DNA of 64,000 nucleotides from Paraburkholderia ultramafica (GTDB lineage: Bacteria > Pseudomonadota > Gammaproteobacteria > Burkholderiales > Burkholderiaceae). Numbering within the stretch: the stretch's first letter is position 1; every line of letters starts with the position of its first letter. The notes under the pieces were generated by a model. The model saw nothing but the letters and a program-made list of their open reading frames with translations. It had not been told where the DNA came from and searched no databases. The stretch covers positions 28,332 to 92,331 of the forward strand of contig NZ_CADIKK010000033.1 of NCBI RefSeq assembly GCF_902859915.1, given 5' to 3'. Positions 32,084-39,856 of the stretch are shown piece by piece. A program made the position numbers and the translations under genes.

Positions 32084-34557
32084 ATCTCAGCGAAGCTCTA
32101 AAGGCGATGGAAAGCGAAGTCGGGATGAGCGAGTTCATCCCGTTCTCGCACCATGTCACGCCTTATATCGTCGCGACCTCGTCGGCGGACTATCTGACGA
32201 CCTGGAAGCTGACCGGCCGCTCGCATGAATGCGCGGACATTCGCGACGTCTTCCAGTGGGTCCGCGATCTGAACAATTTCATCCGCGGGGTAGGGACGGC
32301 GGATATTTCCTTCTGGACGCATATTCATCGCCGCCGTGTGGTGGAGTATCCGGACAGCGCCTTCGACAATTTCTTCTGCAAGACGCTTGACGACAAATAT
32401 CGCGCCTCGTTCTCCGACTACAACCTGATGGTCAATGACCTCTATCTGACGGTCGTGTACCGGCAGGCCTCGGACGACATCATGGCTTTTTTCGCGCGGC
32501 GCGAGAAGCTGAGCGCTGCACAGAAGACGGACCGCCAGAATGAAGCGATCAAAACGCTCAACGACATCAACCGGACGATCGACGGCCATCTCGCCCGGCA
32601 TTACGGCGGGGAGCTGCTCGGCATCTATGAGCATGACGGCCATGCCTTCTCGTCGACGCTCGAATGGCTCGGTTTCCTGGTGAACGGCGAGCATGCAAGG
32701 GTGCCCGTCGCCCGTGGCCGTATCGGCGATTATCTCGGCCTTAACCGTCCGATATTCAGCCGCTGGGGCGAGATTGGCGAACAGCGCCGGACCGACAAGA
32801 CCGTCAGCTTCGGCATGCTGGAAGTCCGCGACTTCGACAGCAATACCGAACCGGGGCAGCTCAATGCGCTGCTGGAAAGCAATTACGAGTTCGTCCTGAC
32901 CCAGAGCTTTTCCTGCCTGTCCCTGCATGCCGCGCGTGGCTTCCTGCAGCGGCACAAGCAATCGCTGCTCGATGCCGAGGACGTCGGCACGACGCAAATC
33001 GCGGAGATTGACGACGCCCTTGATAGGCTCGTCGCGCGCGACTTCGTCATGGGCGAGCATCATGGGACTCTGCTCGTGTTCGGCGGGACGGCCGCGGAGG
33101 TACGCAATCACCTGAGCAAGGCGAAGGGCGCAATCCTCGATTGCGGGGTGGTGCCGAGCCAGGTCGATCTTGCGCTCGAGGCTGGCTATTGGGCTCAGCT
33201 GCCGGCGAACTGGAAATGGCGCCCGCGGCCAATGCCCATTACCTCGCTCAATTTTTTGAGCTTCGCGCCGCTTCACAATTTCCTGAGCGGCAAGCCGGTC
33301 GGCAACCCCTGGGGTCCGGCGGTGACGATCTTGAAGACCCAGAGCGGGACGCCGCTCTACCTGAATTTCCATGTCTCGGGGCTTGATGAAGACGCCAACG
33401 ACAAGCGCCTGCTCGGCCATACCTTTATCGGCGGGCAGTCCAGCTCGGGCAAGACGACCTTGCTCGGCTTCCTGCTGGCGCAGGCGCAGAAGTTCAATCC
33501 GACTGCGGTTGTGTTCGATCTGGATCGCGGCATGCAAATCGCAGTCGAGGCCATGGGCGGCAAATATCTGCCGTTGCGCAACGGCGTGGCCTCCGGTTTC
33601 AATCCGTTCCAGCTCGAGCCGACGCGGGCCAATATGCTGTTTCTCAAGGGTCTGGTGCTGCAGCTAGTCAAGAGCGACGGCAGCCCGGTGACGCATCGCG
33701 ATGACGTTGAAATCGAGGGGGCGCTGACTACGTTGATGACGCATATCGACAAGCCGCTGCGGCGTTTGTCGATGCTGGTGCAAAACCTCCCGAACCCGCT
33801 TGCGGCAGGGGAGGGAGCGCCAAGCGTTCACGCGCGGCTGGCGAAGTGGTGCGATCCGGAACAGCTCGGCTGGCTTTTCGACAACGAGGTCGATGAGCTC
33901 GATCTGACTACGCATCGCATGTATGGCTTCGATGTGACGGATTTCCTCGATAACCCGGTTACGCGCACGCCGACCATCATGTATCTGCTCTTCCGCACGG
34001 AAGCGATGATCGACGGTCGCCGCTTCATGTATGTGTTCGAGGAATTCTGGCGCATCCTCGACGACCCGCAATTTGAGAGCTTCGTCAAACAGAAGCTCAA
34101 GACGATCCGCAAGGCGAACGGGATCTGCGTGTTTTCGACGCAGGAACCGGGCGACGCGCTCGAGAGTGCGATCGCCAAGACGATCGTTCAGCAAATCGCG
34201 ACTTACATCCTGCTGCAGAACCCGCGCGCGGACCGGGCTGACTATACCGAGGGCCTGAAGCTGACGCTCCCGGAATTCGAGGCCTTGAAGGCGATTCCGG
34301 AAGGGTCGCGGCGCTTCCTGGTGAAGCAGGGCGAACAAGCCGCGCTGGCCGGTCTCAATCTGACCGGCTTCGACGATGAACTTCTGATCCTGTCCGGAAC
34401 GCCGGACAACGCCGACATCGCCGAACAGGTGATCGCCGAGAAAGGCCGTGACCCTGCGGTCTGGATTCCGGCCTTCCTCAAACGGGTGCGGGCTTCGATG
34501 GCTCGGCAGAAGTTGAAGGATCCGGCCATTTTGCTTCCCGCGGGAGAACTGCCATGA
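32080..34557 (+). CDS. virB4: VirB4-like T4SS ATPase
   Basis: At 825 residues this is of normal length for VirB4. Walker A is GGQSSSGKTTLLGF at about residue 450. Walker B lies in FMYVFEEFWRIL at about 650, and the ICVFSTQEPGDALESAIAKT block follows. VirB4 energises pilus assembly and substrate transfer at the cytoplasmic face. It overlaps virB3 and virB5 by four bases each, indicating tight translational coupling. A 479-codon antisense frame in this gene is a codon-bias shadow. Confidence 0.95.
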   Translation: MNLSEALKAMESEVGMSEFIPFSHHVTPYIVATSSADYLTTWKLTGRSHECADIRDVFQWVRDLNNFIRGVGTADISFWTHIHRRRVVEYPDSAFDNFFCKTLDDKYRASFSDYNLMVNDLYLTVVYRQASDDIMAFFARREKLSAAQKTDRQNEAIKTLNDINRTIDGHLARHYGGELLGIYEHDGHAFSSTLEWLGFLVNGEHARVPVARGRIGDYLGLNRPIFSRWGEIGEQRRTDKTVSFGMLEVRDFDSNTEPGQLNALLESNYEFVLTQSFSCLSLHAARGFLQRHKQSLLDAEDVGTTQIAEIDDALDRLVARDFVMGEHHGTLLVFGGTAAEVRNHLSKAKGAILDCGVVPSQVDLALEAGYWAQLPANWKWRPRPMPITSLNFLSFAPLHNFLSGKPVGNPWGPAVTILKTQSGTPLYLNFHVSGLDEDANDKRLLGHTFIGGQSSSGKTTLLGFLLAQAQKFNPTAVVFDLDRGMQIAVEAMGGKYLPLRNGVASGFNPFQLEPTRANMLFLKGLVLQLVKSDGSPVTHRDDVEIEGALTTLMTHIDKPLRRLSMLVQNLPNPLAAGEGAPSVHARLAKWCDPEQLGWLFDNEVDELDLTTHRMYGFDVTDFLDNPVTRTPTIMYLLFRTEAMIDGRRFMYVFEEFWRILDDPQFESFVKQKLKTIRKANGICVFSTQEPGDALESAIAKTIVQQIATYILLQNPRADRADYTEGLKLTLPEFEALKAIPEGSRRFLVKQGEQAALAGLNLTGFDDELLILSGTPDNADIAEQVIAEKGRDPAVWIPAFLKRVRASMARQKLKDPAILLPAGELP

Positions 34558-35252
34558 AACGATGTTTCATTAATGCGGCCTTGGCTCTGGCCATGGCGTT
34601 ATCGCCCGCGGCCTATGCGCAAGTGCCGGTGACGGTTACGAGCGACATCCCCGGCGCGGTGTTTCATGCCGAAGACATCGCCAAATACACGGCGCAGCTC
34701 GAGCAGTTGAAGATGCAGGTCCAGCAACTCCAGATGACCTACAACTCCCTGAACGGCTCGACCGGCATCGCTAATCTCTTCCGTAGTTCGGGACTGGCGT
34801 CCGCCTTGCCGCCCAGCTGGCAGGGCATATACGCGACGGCGACCAGCGGCGGATATTCGGGGATCTCGGGTTCGGTGAGCGCGCTCACGGCCGCGGAGCG
34901 CGTTGTCGGCTCGGTCTCGAGCGCGCAAGCGGCGATTGTCGCCCGGCAGAACCGGAAGGCCATCACAGACCAGGCGATAGGGCAGGCGGGCTATGCCGCG
35001 GCGACGCAACGCCTGAACGACATCGAAGCCATGACGCAGCAAATCAATGCGTCAACGTCGCCCAAACAAATCATGGACCTTCAGGCGCGCATCGCGTCGG
35101 AACAGTCGGCGATTCAGAACGAGCAAACCAAGCTTCAGCTCGCGACCATGTTGCAGCGGAACGAAGATGCGTTGATCGAGCGGCAGAAGGACCAGGTAAA
35201 CGCGACCGTGTTCAGCCCGAACAACACCGCTGTTCCGGGTCTCGGAGATTGA
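34554..35252 (+). CDS. virB5: VirB5-like minor pilus protein
   Basis: A signal peptide (ALALAMALSPAAYAQ) is followed by a long helix (YTAQLEQLKMQVQQLQMTYN) and a Ser/Gly-rich central region, then two helices with AIQNEQTKLQLATMLQRNED. This is the build of VirB5, which sits at the pilus tip. Length (232) is typical. Confidence 0.85.
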   Translation: MKRCFINAALALAMALSPAAYAQVPVTVTSDIPGAVFHAEDIAKYTAQLEQLKMQVQQLQMTYNSLNGSTGIANLFRSSGLASALPPSWQGIYATATSGGYSGISGSVSALTAAERVVGSVSSAQAAIVARQNRKAITDQAIGQAGYAAATQRLNDIEAMTQQINASTSPKQIMDLQARIASEQSAIQNEQTKLQLATMLQRNEDALIERQKDQVNATVFSPNNTAVPGLGD

Positions 35253-35491
35253 TGATGGGTAAGTCTCTACTCATAGGCGCTGCGGCGGTTCTTGCGCTCG
35301 GCGCTTGTGACGGAAGCCTGCCGCACGATGTGGCCTACTACCGTACCCATGACCAGGAACGCGCCGAGAAGATCGCGCAATGCGAACGCGATCCGGGCCA
35401 TCTCGATTACTCGCCGAATTGCCGCAACGCGCATGAGGCGGAATCGAGGAAGGTCTTCGATGCCAAAAACGTCAAGGTTCCGCGCATCTGA
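35249..35491 (+). CDS. eexN: EexN-family entry-exclusion lipoprotein
   Basis: The 80-residue lipoprotein has the lipobox LALGAC at about residues 14-19. Its mature part has the EexN pattern: AYYRTHDQERAEKIAQCERD, then CRNAHEAES with conserved Cys residues. EexN reduces uptake of identical plasmids. The two ATGs at 35249/35252 overlap the virB5 stop. Its place between virB5 and virB6 is standard for this family. Confidence 0.85.
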   Translation: MMMGKSLLIGAAAVLALGACDGSLPHDVAYYRTHDQERAEKIAQCERDPGHLDYSPNCRNAHEAESRKVFDAKNVKVPRI

Positions 35492-35503
35492 GCGGGGGGT
35501 GTC

Positions 35504-36508
35504 ATGGACTTTCATCTTTTCACCGACCTGTTCCGACACATAGACGCAGCCACGGCGACGTTTGCGACGGATGTCTCGGGGCGTGTCATCACGGCGGCAA
35601 TGCCAGTGATCTCTGCAGGCCTGACGCTCAGCTTCATCTTCTATGGGTTTCTGGTCGCGCGCGGCGCTGTCGACCATAGCTTGAAGGACTTCATGTGGAA
35701 GTGCCTGAAAATCAGCCTGATCGTCTCGGTCGCTTCCGCCGGCGGCATCTATCAATCGCAGATTGCCGGGGCTATCCAGACAGCGCCGGATGAATTCGCG
35801 ACGGCGCTGCTGCCTGCAAGCGCGCCGAGCGCTCAAGGAACGCAAGCGGCGACGATGATCGACCAGGCAGCCAGCGAAGGCTTTTCCAAGGCAGGCGACG
35901 CTTTCGAGAAGGCGGGCATCTTCTCGAAAGAAGGGCTTTCTTATACCGCCTTCGGCGTTCTCTGTCTCCTATCGACAGCGCTTTTCACTGCTATCGGCGG
36001 AGCCTTCATTCTGCTCGCCAAGATCATGCTGGCGCTGCTGGCGGCGCTCGGGCCGCTATTCATATTCGCGCTGATATTCAAGGCGACGACAGGATTCTTC
36101 GAGCGCTGGGCCGGGCATGTACTCGGTTTCTCGATGCTGATCGTATTTGTCTCGGCCGTCTTCGGGCTGATGATCCAGCTATTCACAACCTATATGGAAC
36201 AGGCCAGCTTCGATAACGGCCTCAATTTCGCCGGTACGATCGGGGGCTGCGTCGTGCTGGCCGTGGCCTTCCTGTTCATCATTATCAAGCTTCCGGAATA
36301 CGCATCGGCGATGATGGGCGGGATTGCGGCCGGGCTTTGGTACGAGGCACGGATTGCAGCCGGAATAGGTCGCCAGACCTCCGGGGCAGGGCAGGTGGCC
36401 GTTGGCTCTGCGGCCAAAGCAGGGGCGGCCGGGGCTGGTGCGGGCCGTGCAGCCGGAGGAGCGGTCCGCAAAGCCGCCGGCCGGTTCAAAGGATCGCGCA
36501 GCGGCTGA
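35504..36508 (+). CDS. virB6: VirB6-like T4SS membrane protein
   Basis: The 334-residue polytopic protein has hydrophobic segments near residues 25-55, 68-84, 140-195 (CLLSTALFTAIGGAFILLAK, MLALLAALGPLFIFALIF) and 205-275. The conserved FERWAGHVLGFSMLIVFVSA lies between them. The tail is Ala/Gly-rich and basic. VirB6 forms the inner-membrane part of the channel. The stop is followed by a GC-rich hairpin. Confidence 0.9.
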   Translation: MDFHLFTDLFRHIDAATATFATDVSGRVITAAMPVISAGLTLSFIFYGFLVARGAVDHSLKDFMWKCLKISLIVSVASAGGIYQSQIAGAIQTAPDEFATALLPASAPSAQGTQAATMIDQAASEGFSKAGDAFEKAGIFSKEGLSYTAFGVLCLLSTALFTAIGGAFILLAKIMLALLAALGPLFIFALIFKATTGFFERWAGHVLGFSMLIVFVSAVFGLMIQLFTTYMEQASFDNGLNFAGTIGGCVVLAVAFLFIIIKLPEYASAMMGGIAAGLWYEARIAAGIGRQTSGAGQVAVGSAAKAGAAGAGAGRAAGGAVRKAAGRFKGSRSG

Positions 36509-36520
36509 TCCCCTAGGGTC

Positions 36521-36550
36521 AGGCCGGTGCCGCACGAGCAGCACCGGCCT
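36521..36550. terminator. Hairpin terminator after virB6
   Basis: AGGCCGGTGC and GCACCGGCCT form a perfect 10-bp stem around a 10-base loop between the convergent virB6 and 36556 genes. There is no long T run, so its strength is uncertain. Confidence 0.5.
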
Positions 36551-36555
36551 CCTCG

Positions 36556-36789
36556 TTATGCCGGTTGCTCAACATCGGGCGTAATGGGGCATGAAATCGT
36601 CCAATGTTCCGGAAACCCGCCTTCATAGCCACGGTAATCCCACGGGTCACAAGCGGTTTCTGGCTCCGTGGCGACTTCGTAGACAGTCGCCACGTCATGG
36701 TCTATTACAACGGCTTCGACGAAAGAGCCCGCATAAACGGCACCGACATTGCCGCCGCGCACCTCGATAATCACTCTGACTTGTTCCAT
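36556..36789 (-). CDS. Small hypothetical protein
   Basis: The 77-residue product (VRVIIEVRGGNVGAVYAGSF, then AVVIDHDVATVYEV) is a small beta-rich acidic protein. ATG 36789 has AAAGGA upstream. It is the last gene of a short minus-strand group inserted between virB6 and virB7. I recognise only its resemblance to small plasmid orphans. Confidence 0.5.
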   Translation of the reverse strand: MEQVRVIIEVRGGNVGAVYAGSFVEAVVIDHDVATVYEVATEPETACDPWDYRGYEGGFPEHWTISCPITPDVEQPA

Positions 36790-36802
36790 GACTATTCCTT
36801 TC

Positions 36803-36910
36803 TTATTGAGCTTCCGCTGATAGTGCGGCAGCTTGCGCGAGCCTGTGCTTCAAGGCGTTCAGGTTGACGGCAATGGTTGCGGAAATGACCTGTTTGTTTT
36901 CGTGGTTCAT
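36803..36910 (-). CDS. Very short gene (35 residues)
   Basis: ATG 36910 has an excellent AAGGAG site 6 bases upstream. The product begins MNHENKQVISATIAVNLNAL and ends with RLAQAAALSAEAQ, forming one amphipathic helix. The stop lies 13 bases before the next gene start (36789), so the two appear cotranscribed. Confidence 0.5.
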   Translation of the reverse strand: MNHENKQVISATIAVNLNALKHRLAQAAALSAEAQ

Positions 36911-36946
36911 GGTGTTCTCCTTCATTTTTTAGAGTTGTGTTTGTCG

Positions 36947-37619
36947 TCACGCAGCCGATGTGGTCTTGCCGCGAACGTATCGGCTTGCCCCGTCGAGCCG
37001 GTTGCGCGCATAGGTGACGTACTTCTCTTCGAGTTCGATGCCGAGATACCGGCGGCCGCATAAAGTGGCTGCTACTGCGGTGCTGCCGGACCCGGAAAAG
37101 GGGTCGAGAACAATGCTGCCGGGTTGAGAGAAGCCTTGAATCAAGGGTGTGAGAATACTTACTGCCTTCTCGGTCGGGTGGAACCTGTTGCCGGAGTATT
37201 CCCATTTCCTCACATCGTCGAGGGGCTTTGCGGGCCTTTGTGGATTTCCTTTAACAAGGAGATATGCCTGTTCATGTCGTGCGCGCAAATATCCGGCGCG
37301 CGACGCATAGCCTTTTTGCCAAACCAAATGACCTACCGGCTTGAAACCGGCGTCCGTCCAGGCCTCAAAGAAGGCGTCAACCTTGGACCAACCATAAAAG
37401 CTCACGCAGAAAGTATCCGGCTTAAGAACCCTATATACGTCTTTAAAGGCTCCTAACACGCTGTCCGGGTTTGTGTCGTTCTGGATGCTTCGCCCATTCC
37501 TGTCTTTGTATCGGATGAAATAGGGCGGGGTCGGTCAACACGAAATCAACCGAATGGTCGGGGATGGTTTTCAGGACTTGGTTGCAGTCTCCATTGATTA
37601 TCTGGTTTGTCGTAAACAT
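36947..37619 (-). pseudogene. Frameshifted orphan DNA methyltransferase
   Basis: ATG 37619 (MFTTNQIINGDCNQVLK) has GAAAGG upstream and reads to DFVLTDP, where one extra G in the run 37527-37530 shifts the frame. Corrected, the motif becomes TDPPYFIRYKDRNGRSIQND and runs on into the second frame to 36947. That frame has the FHPTEKAVSILTPLIQ block and the SAM-binding DPFSGSGSTAVAA. The motif order (DPPY first) is that of beta-class N6-adenine or N4-cytosine methylases. No restriction gene is next to it. A slippage-type or sequencing indel cannot be told apart from true decay. Confidence 0.75.
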
Positions 37620-37830
37620 TTGCGTGGCCTTTCTTCATGGTTTTGTGGGTTGCGAATGCAACCCTGCTAGGCCCGCGCCAATGAGCGGTGAATTGCTGCA
37701 AGGGTGGCGATGTTGCTCGCAACATTTTTGGGGGGACCGCGCGCCTAAGCGCATGGGGGAGCCAAAACCGGAGGCGCTCCCCTTGCAGCAAGAGGCCGCA
37801 GGCCATCCTCCCTTCTGCCCTTCCGAAACG

Positions 37831-37915
37831 GATCGTCACCGTATGGCCGGGACTGCAAGGCCCGGGGCGCTTTTGCGACTAGAGCCGGGCCGGACTCGTC
37901 CGGATTCGCCCGAGA
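37831..37915 (+). repeat. Dispersed GC-rich repeat, copy 1
   Basis: Starts GATCGTCACCGTATGGCCGG and ends near CGGATTCGCC. The copy at 62320-62399 shares both ends and the central GGCCCGG element, with small indels in between. It contains a short inverted repeat (CCGGG...CCCGG). Confidence 0.6.
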
Positions 37916-37969
37916 TGACGTCGATCTCTTCTATTTGCGGGCAGCCACCCGCCGTCGCCAGCCCGCGTT

Positions 37970-37992
37970 GATGAGTATTTGAACAAGGAAAT
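37970..37992 (+). repeat. Dispersed 23-bp repeat, copy 2
   Basis: Exact match over 23 bases (core GAGTATTTGAACAAGGAAAT) to the minus strand of 23921-23943. Confidence 0.7.
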
Positions 37993-38040
37993 TGGCAGAA
38001 GGGCTTCGCGATCTGCAGCGGTGTCGCACTTTATTTAAAT

Positions 38041-38060
38041 ATCAAAATTGCAAATTTGAT
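38041..38060. promoter_or_regulatory. Putative T4SS operator, copy 3
   Basis: ATCAAAATTGCAAATTTGAT has the same 20-bp length and arms as copies 1 and 2 (right arm 6 of 7). It lies 50 bases before virB7, at the promoter of the virB7-virB11 unit. Confidence 0.55.
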
Positions 38061-38109
38061 AAGTAATGTGCTAGGCTGGTGGCTATCCAATCCGTCGCCA
38101 GTCTCCATC

Positions 38110-38256
38110 ATGAAAACGCTCATTGCAGGGCTGTTTTGCATCCTGATGGCCGCATGCTCCAGCACGCCGAAAAAGCCCCGGCAGCCGGACGATGCAACCC
38201 GCGTTCCGGTCAACCGGACGATGCCGCTCGAAGTGCGGAACGGGGTGACAAAGTGA
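38110..38256 (+). CDS. virB7: VirB7-like lipoprotein
   Basis: The 48-residue lipoprotein has signal MKTLIAGLFCILMAAC with a lipobox at residues 13-16, then a Pro-rich mature chain ending in TMPLEVRNGVTK. Size and place before virB8 are as expected for VirB7, which joins VirB9 in the outer-membrane ring. The TGA overlaps the GTG of virB8. Confidence 0.75.
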   Translation: MKTLIAGLFCILMAACSSTPKKPRQPDDATRVPVNRTMPLEVRNGVTK

Positions 38257-38969
38257 GCCCGCTCGATTTGCTGAAACGGCCGGGCGCCGTCAGAACCGAG
38301 GAGCTGGGCGCATATCTCGCCGAAAGCCGGGGCCTCGAGCGCGATTTCTTGCGCGAGGTCCTGCGCTCCCGCCGGAACGCCTGGCGCGTTGCAATCGCCG
38401 CGGCGGTATTCGGGTTTGCGTCCTTGATGACCTTGACCCTGCAGATCGAGGAAAGCAGCAAGCCGGTGCCGCCATTCATCCTGCGCGTCGATAACACAAC
38501 GGGACAAACCGATGTCGTATCGGTGATGAAGACCCGGCAGGACAGCTATGGCGACGTCGTCGACCGGTACTGGCTGAGCCAGTACACCATGCATCGGGAG
38601 AGCTACGACTATCAGACGATTCAGGCCGATTACAACGCAACGGGCCTTATGAGCGCTCCGGATGTTGCGGCGGAATATCGACATGTTTTCGAGGGCGATA
38701 ACGCGCGCGACAAGATTCTCGGCGATCGCGGCCGCATTCTGGTTGAGATGGAGAGCCCGCCCGTCCTCAACCCCGGCACGAGCACGGCCTCGGCCAGGTT
38801 CACAACGGTGCTGCATTGGAAGAACAACCGCCCCGACGAAGTGCGGCACTGGATTGCGACCATTGCCTACAGCTATGTCCAGTCGCCGATGAAGCCGCAG
38901 GACCGGCTTATCAACCCGCTCGGTTTTCAGGTCCAGAGCTACCGGGTCGATCCGGAATTGGCGCGGTGA
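38253..38969 (+). CDS. virB8: VirB8-like T4SS scaffold protein
   Basis: GTG 38253 (GTGA overlap with virB7) gives a 238-residue protein of normal VirB8 length; longer open frames upstream are shadows of virB7. One membrane helix lies at about residues 37-58 (AWRVAIAAAVFGFASLMTLT). The periplasmic domain has SYGDVVDRYWLSQYTMHRES and the INPLGFQVQSYRVDPE ending that are conserved in VirB8. Confidence 0.9.
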   Translation: MSPLDLLKRPGAVRTEELGAYLAESRGLERDFLREVLRSRRNAWRVAIAAAVFGFASLMTLTLQIEESSKPVPPFILRVDNTTGQTDVVSVMKTRQDSYGDVVDRYWLSQYTMHRESYDYQTIQADYNATGLMSAPDVAAEYRHVFEGDNARDKILGDRGRILVEMESPPVLNPGTSTASARFTTVLHWKNNRPDEVRHWIATIAYSYVQSPMKPQDRLINPLGFQVQSYRVDPELAR

Positions 38970-38983
38970 GGAGAGCGATCATC

Positions 38984-39856
38984 ATGAAACGGGTTTCTCT
39001 CATCCTCGCTCTCGCCCTGGCTTGGCCTGTCCCGGCCGCCTTCGGGCTCGACAATCCCGGCCGCTCGGCGGCTGACTACCGGATCAAGCACACCAATTAC
39101 AACCCGGATGACGTGGTGCGGCTCGATGCCGTGATCGGCATCGCGACGCACATTATCCTGCAGCCCGGCGAAAACTATGTGACCCATGCTTTCGGCGACC
39201 CGAATGGCTGGGAATTCGCGCACAAGGACAATCACTATTTCATCAAACCGAAGGCGGAGAACAGCGACACCAACCTTGTGATCGTGACCGACAAGCGCAG
39301 CTACAACTTTGTGCTGCACTTTATCGGGAGCTATACGACGAAAGATGCCGCCGGCAATACCGTCAAGCATCCGATCACGACGCCATGGGCGCTCAAAAAT
39401 GCGACGCTGCAGCTCGCTTTCAACTATCCCGCCGACGACGCGCGCAAGGCGGCCGAAGCGAAGACGGCGGCGTCCGTCCAGGATCGCTTCCGCGGCCGCA
39501 CCGGCAGCCTGAACCTCAATTACACGCAAAGCAGCACGCACATCGATCAGGACATCGTTCCGCTCAATGTCTGGGACGACGGGCGCTTCACCTATTTCCG
39601 TTTTGCGGAAAACGTCAGCCTGCCCAACGTCTATACCGTCGGTTCGGATGGCGAGGAGACTCTGGTCAACCGGCATATGTCGCCCGAAGACAACCGGGTG
39701 ATCGTCGCCGAAAAGATCGCGCCGAAATTCCGGCTTCGCCTCGGAGATCAAGTGGTCGGGATCTATGACGAGGCCTATTCCCAGGCTGGGCCCGGCAATT
39801 CGACCGGGACGGCGTCTCCCTCGGTGCATCGCGTCGTCAAAGGAAGCGCGCAATGA
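38984..39856 (+). CDS. virB9: VirB9-like outer-membrane channel protein
   Basis: ATG 38984 gives a signal peptide (VSLILALALAWPVPAAFGLD). The mature part has the VirB9/CagX pattern: GWEFAHKDNHYFIKPK, then TNLVIVTDKRSYNFVL and the DDGRFTYFRF block near residue 210. It forms the outer-membrane core complex with VirB7 and VirB10. A GAGGAGAG site lies upstream. It overlaps virB10 by four bases. Confidence 0.9.
   Translation: MKRVSLILALALAWPVPAAFGLDNPGRSAADYRIKHTNYNPDDVVRLDAVIGIATHIILQPGENYVTHAFGDPNGWEFAHKDNHYFIKPKAENSDTNLVIVTDKRSYNFVLHFIGSYTTKDAAGNTVKHPITTPWALKNATLQLAFNYPADDARKAAEAKTAASVQDRFRGRTGSLNLNYTQSSTHIDQDIVPLNVWDDGRFTYFRFAENVSLPNVYTVGSDGEETLVNRHMSPEDNRVIVAEKIAPKFRLRLGDQVVGIYDEAYSQAGPGNSTGTASPSVHRVVKGSAQ

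Larger units (their letters stand above)
37620..38040. other. Non-coding stretch with two dispersed repeats
   Basis: No supported gene. The stretch holds a roughly 80-bp segment starting GATCGTCACCGTATGGCCGG (37831-37915) that recurs at 62320-62399, and an exact 23-bp repeat at 37970-37992 shared with 23921-23943. It forms the right edge of the insertion that separates virB6 from virB7. Confidence 0.55.

Noticed and set aside
32098..33537. Long antisense frame (about 479 codons) opposite virB4
   Set aside because: It lies entirely inside a gene with clear VirB4 motifs, has no ribosome site, and its composition is the mirror of GC-rich codon use.
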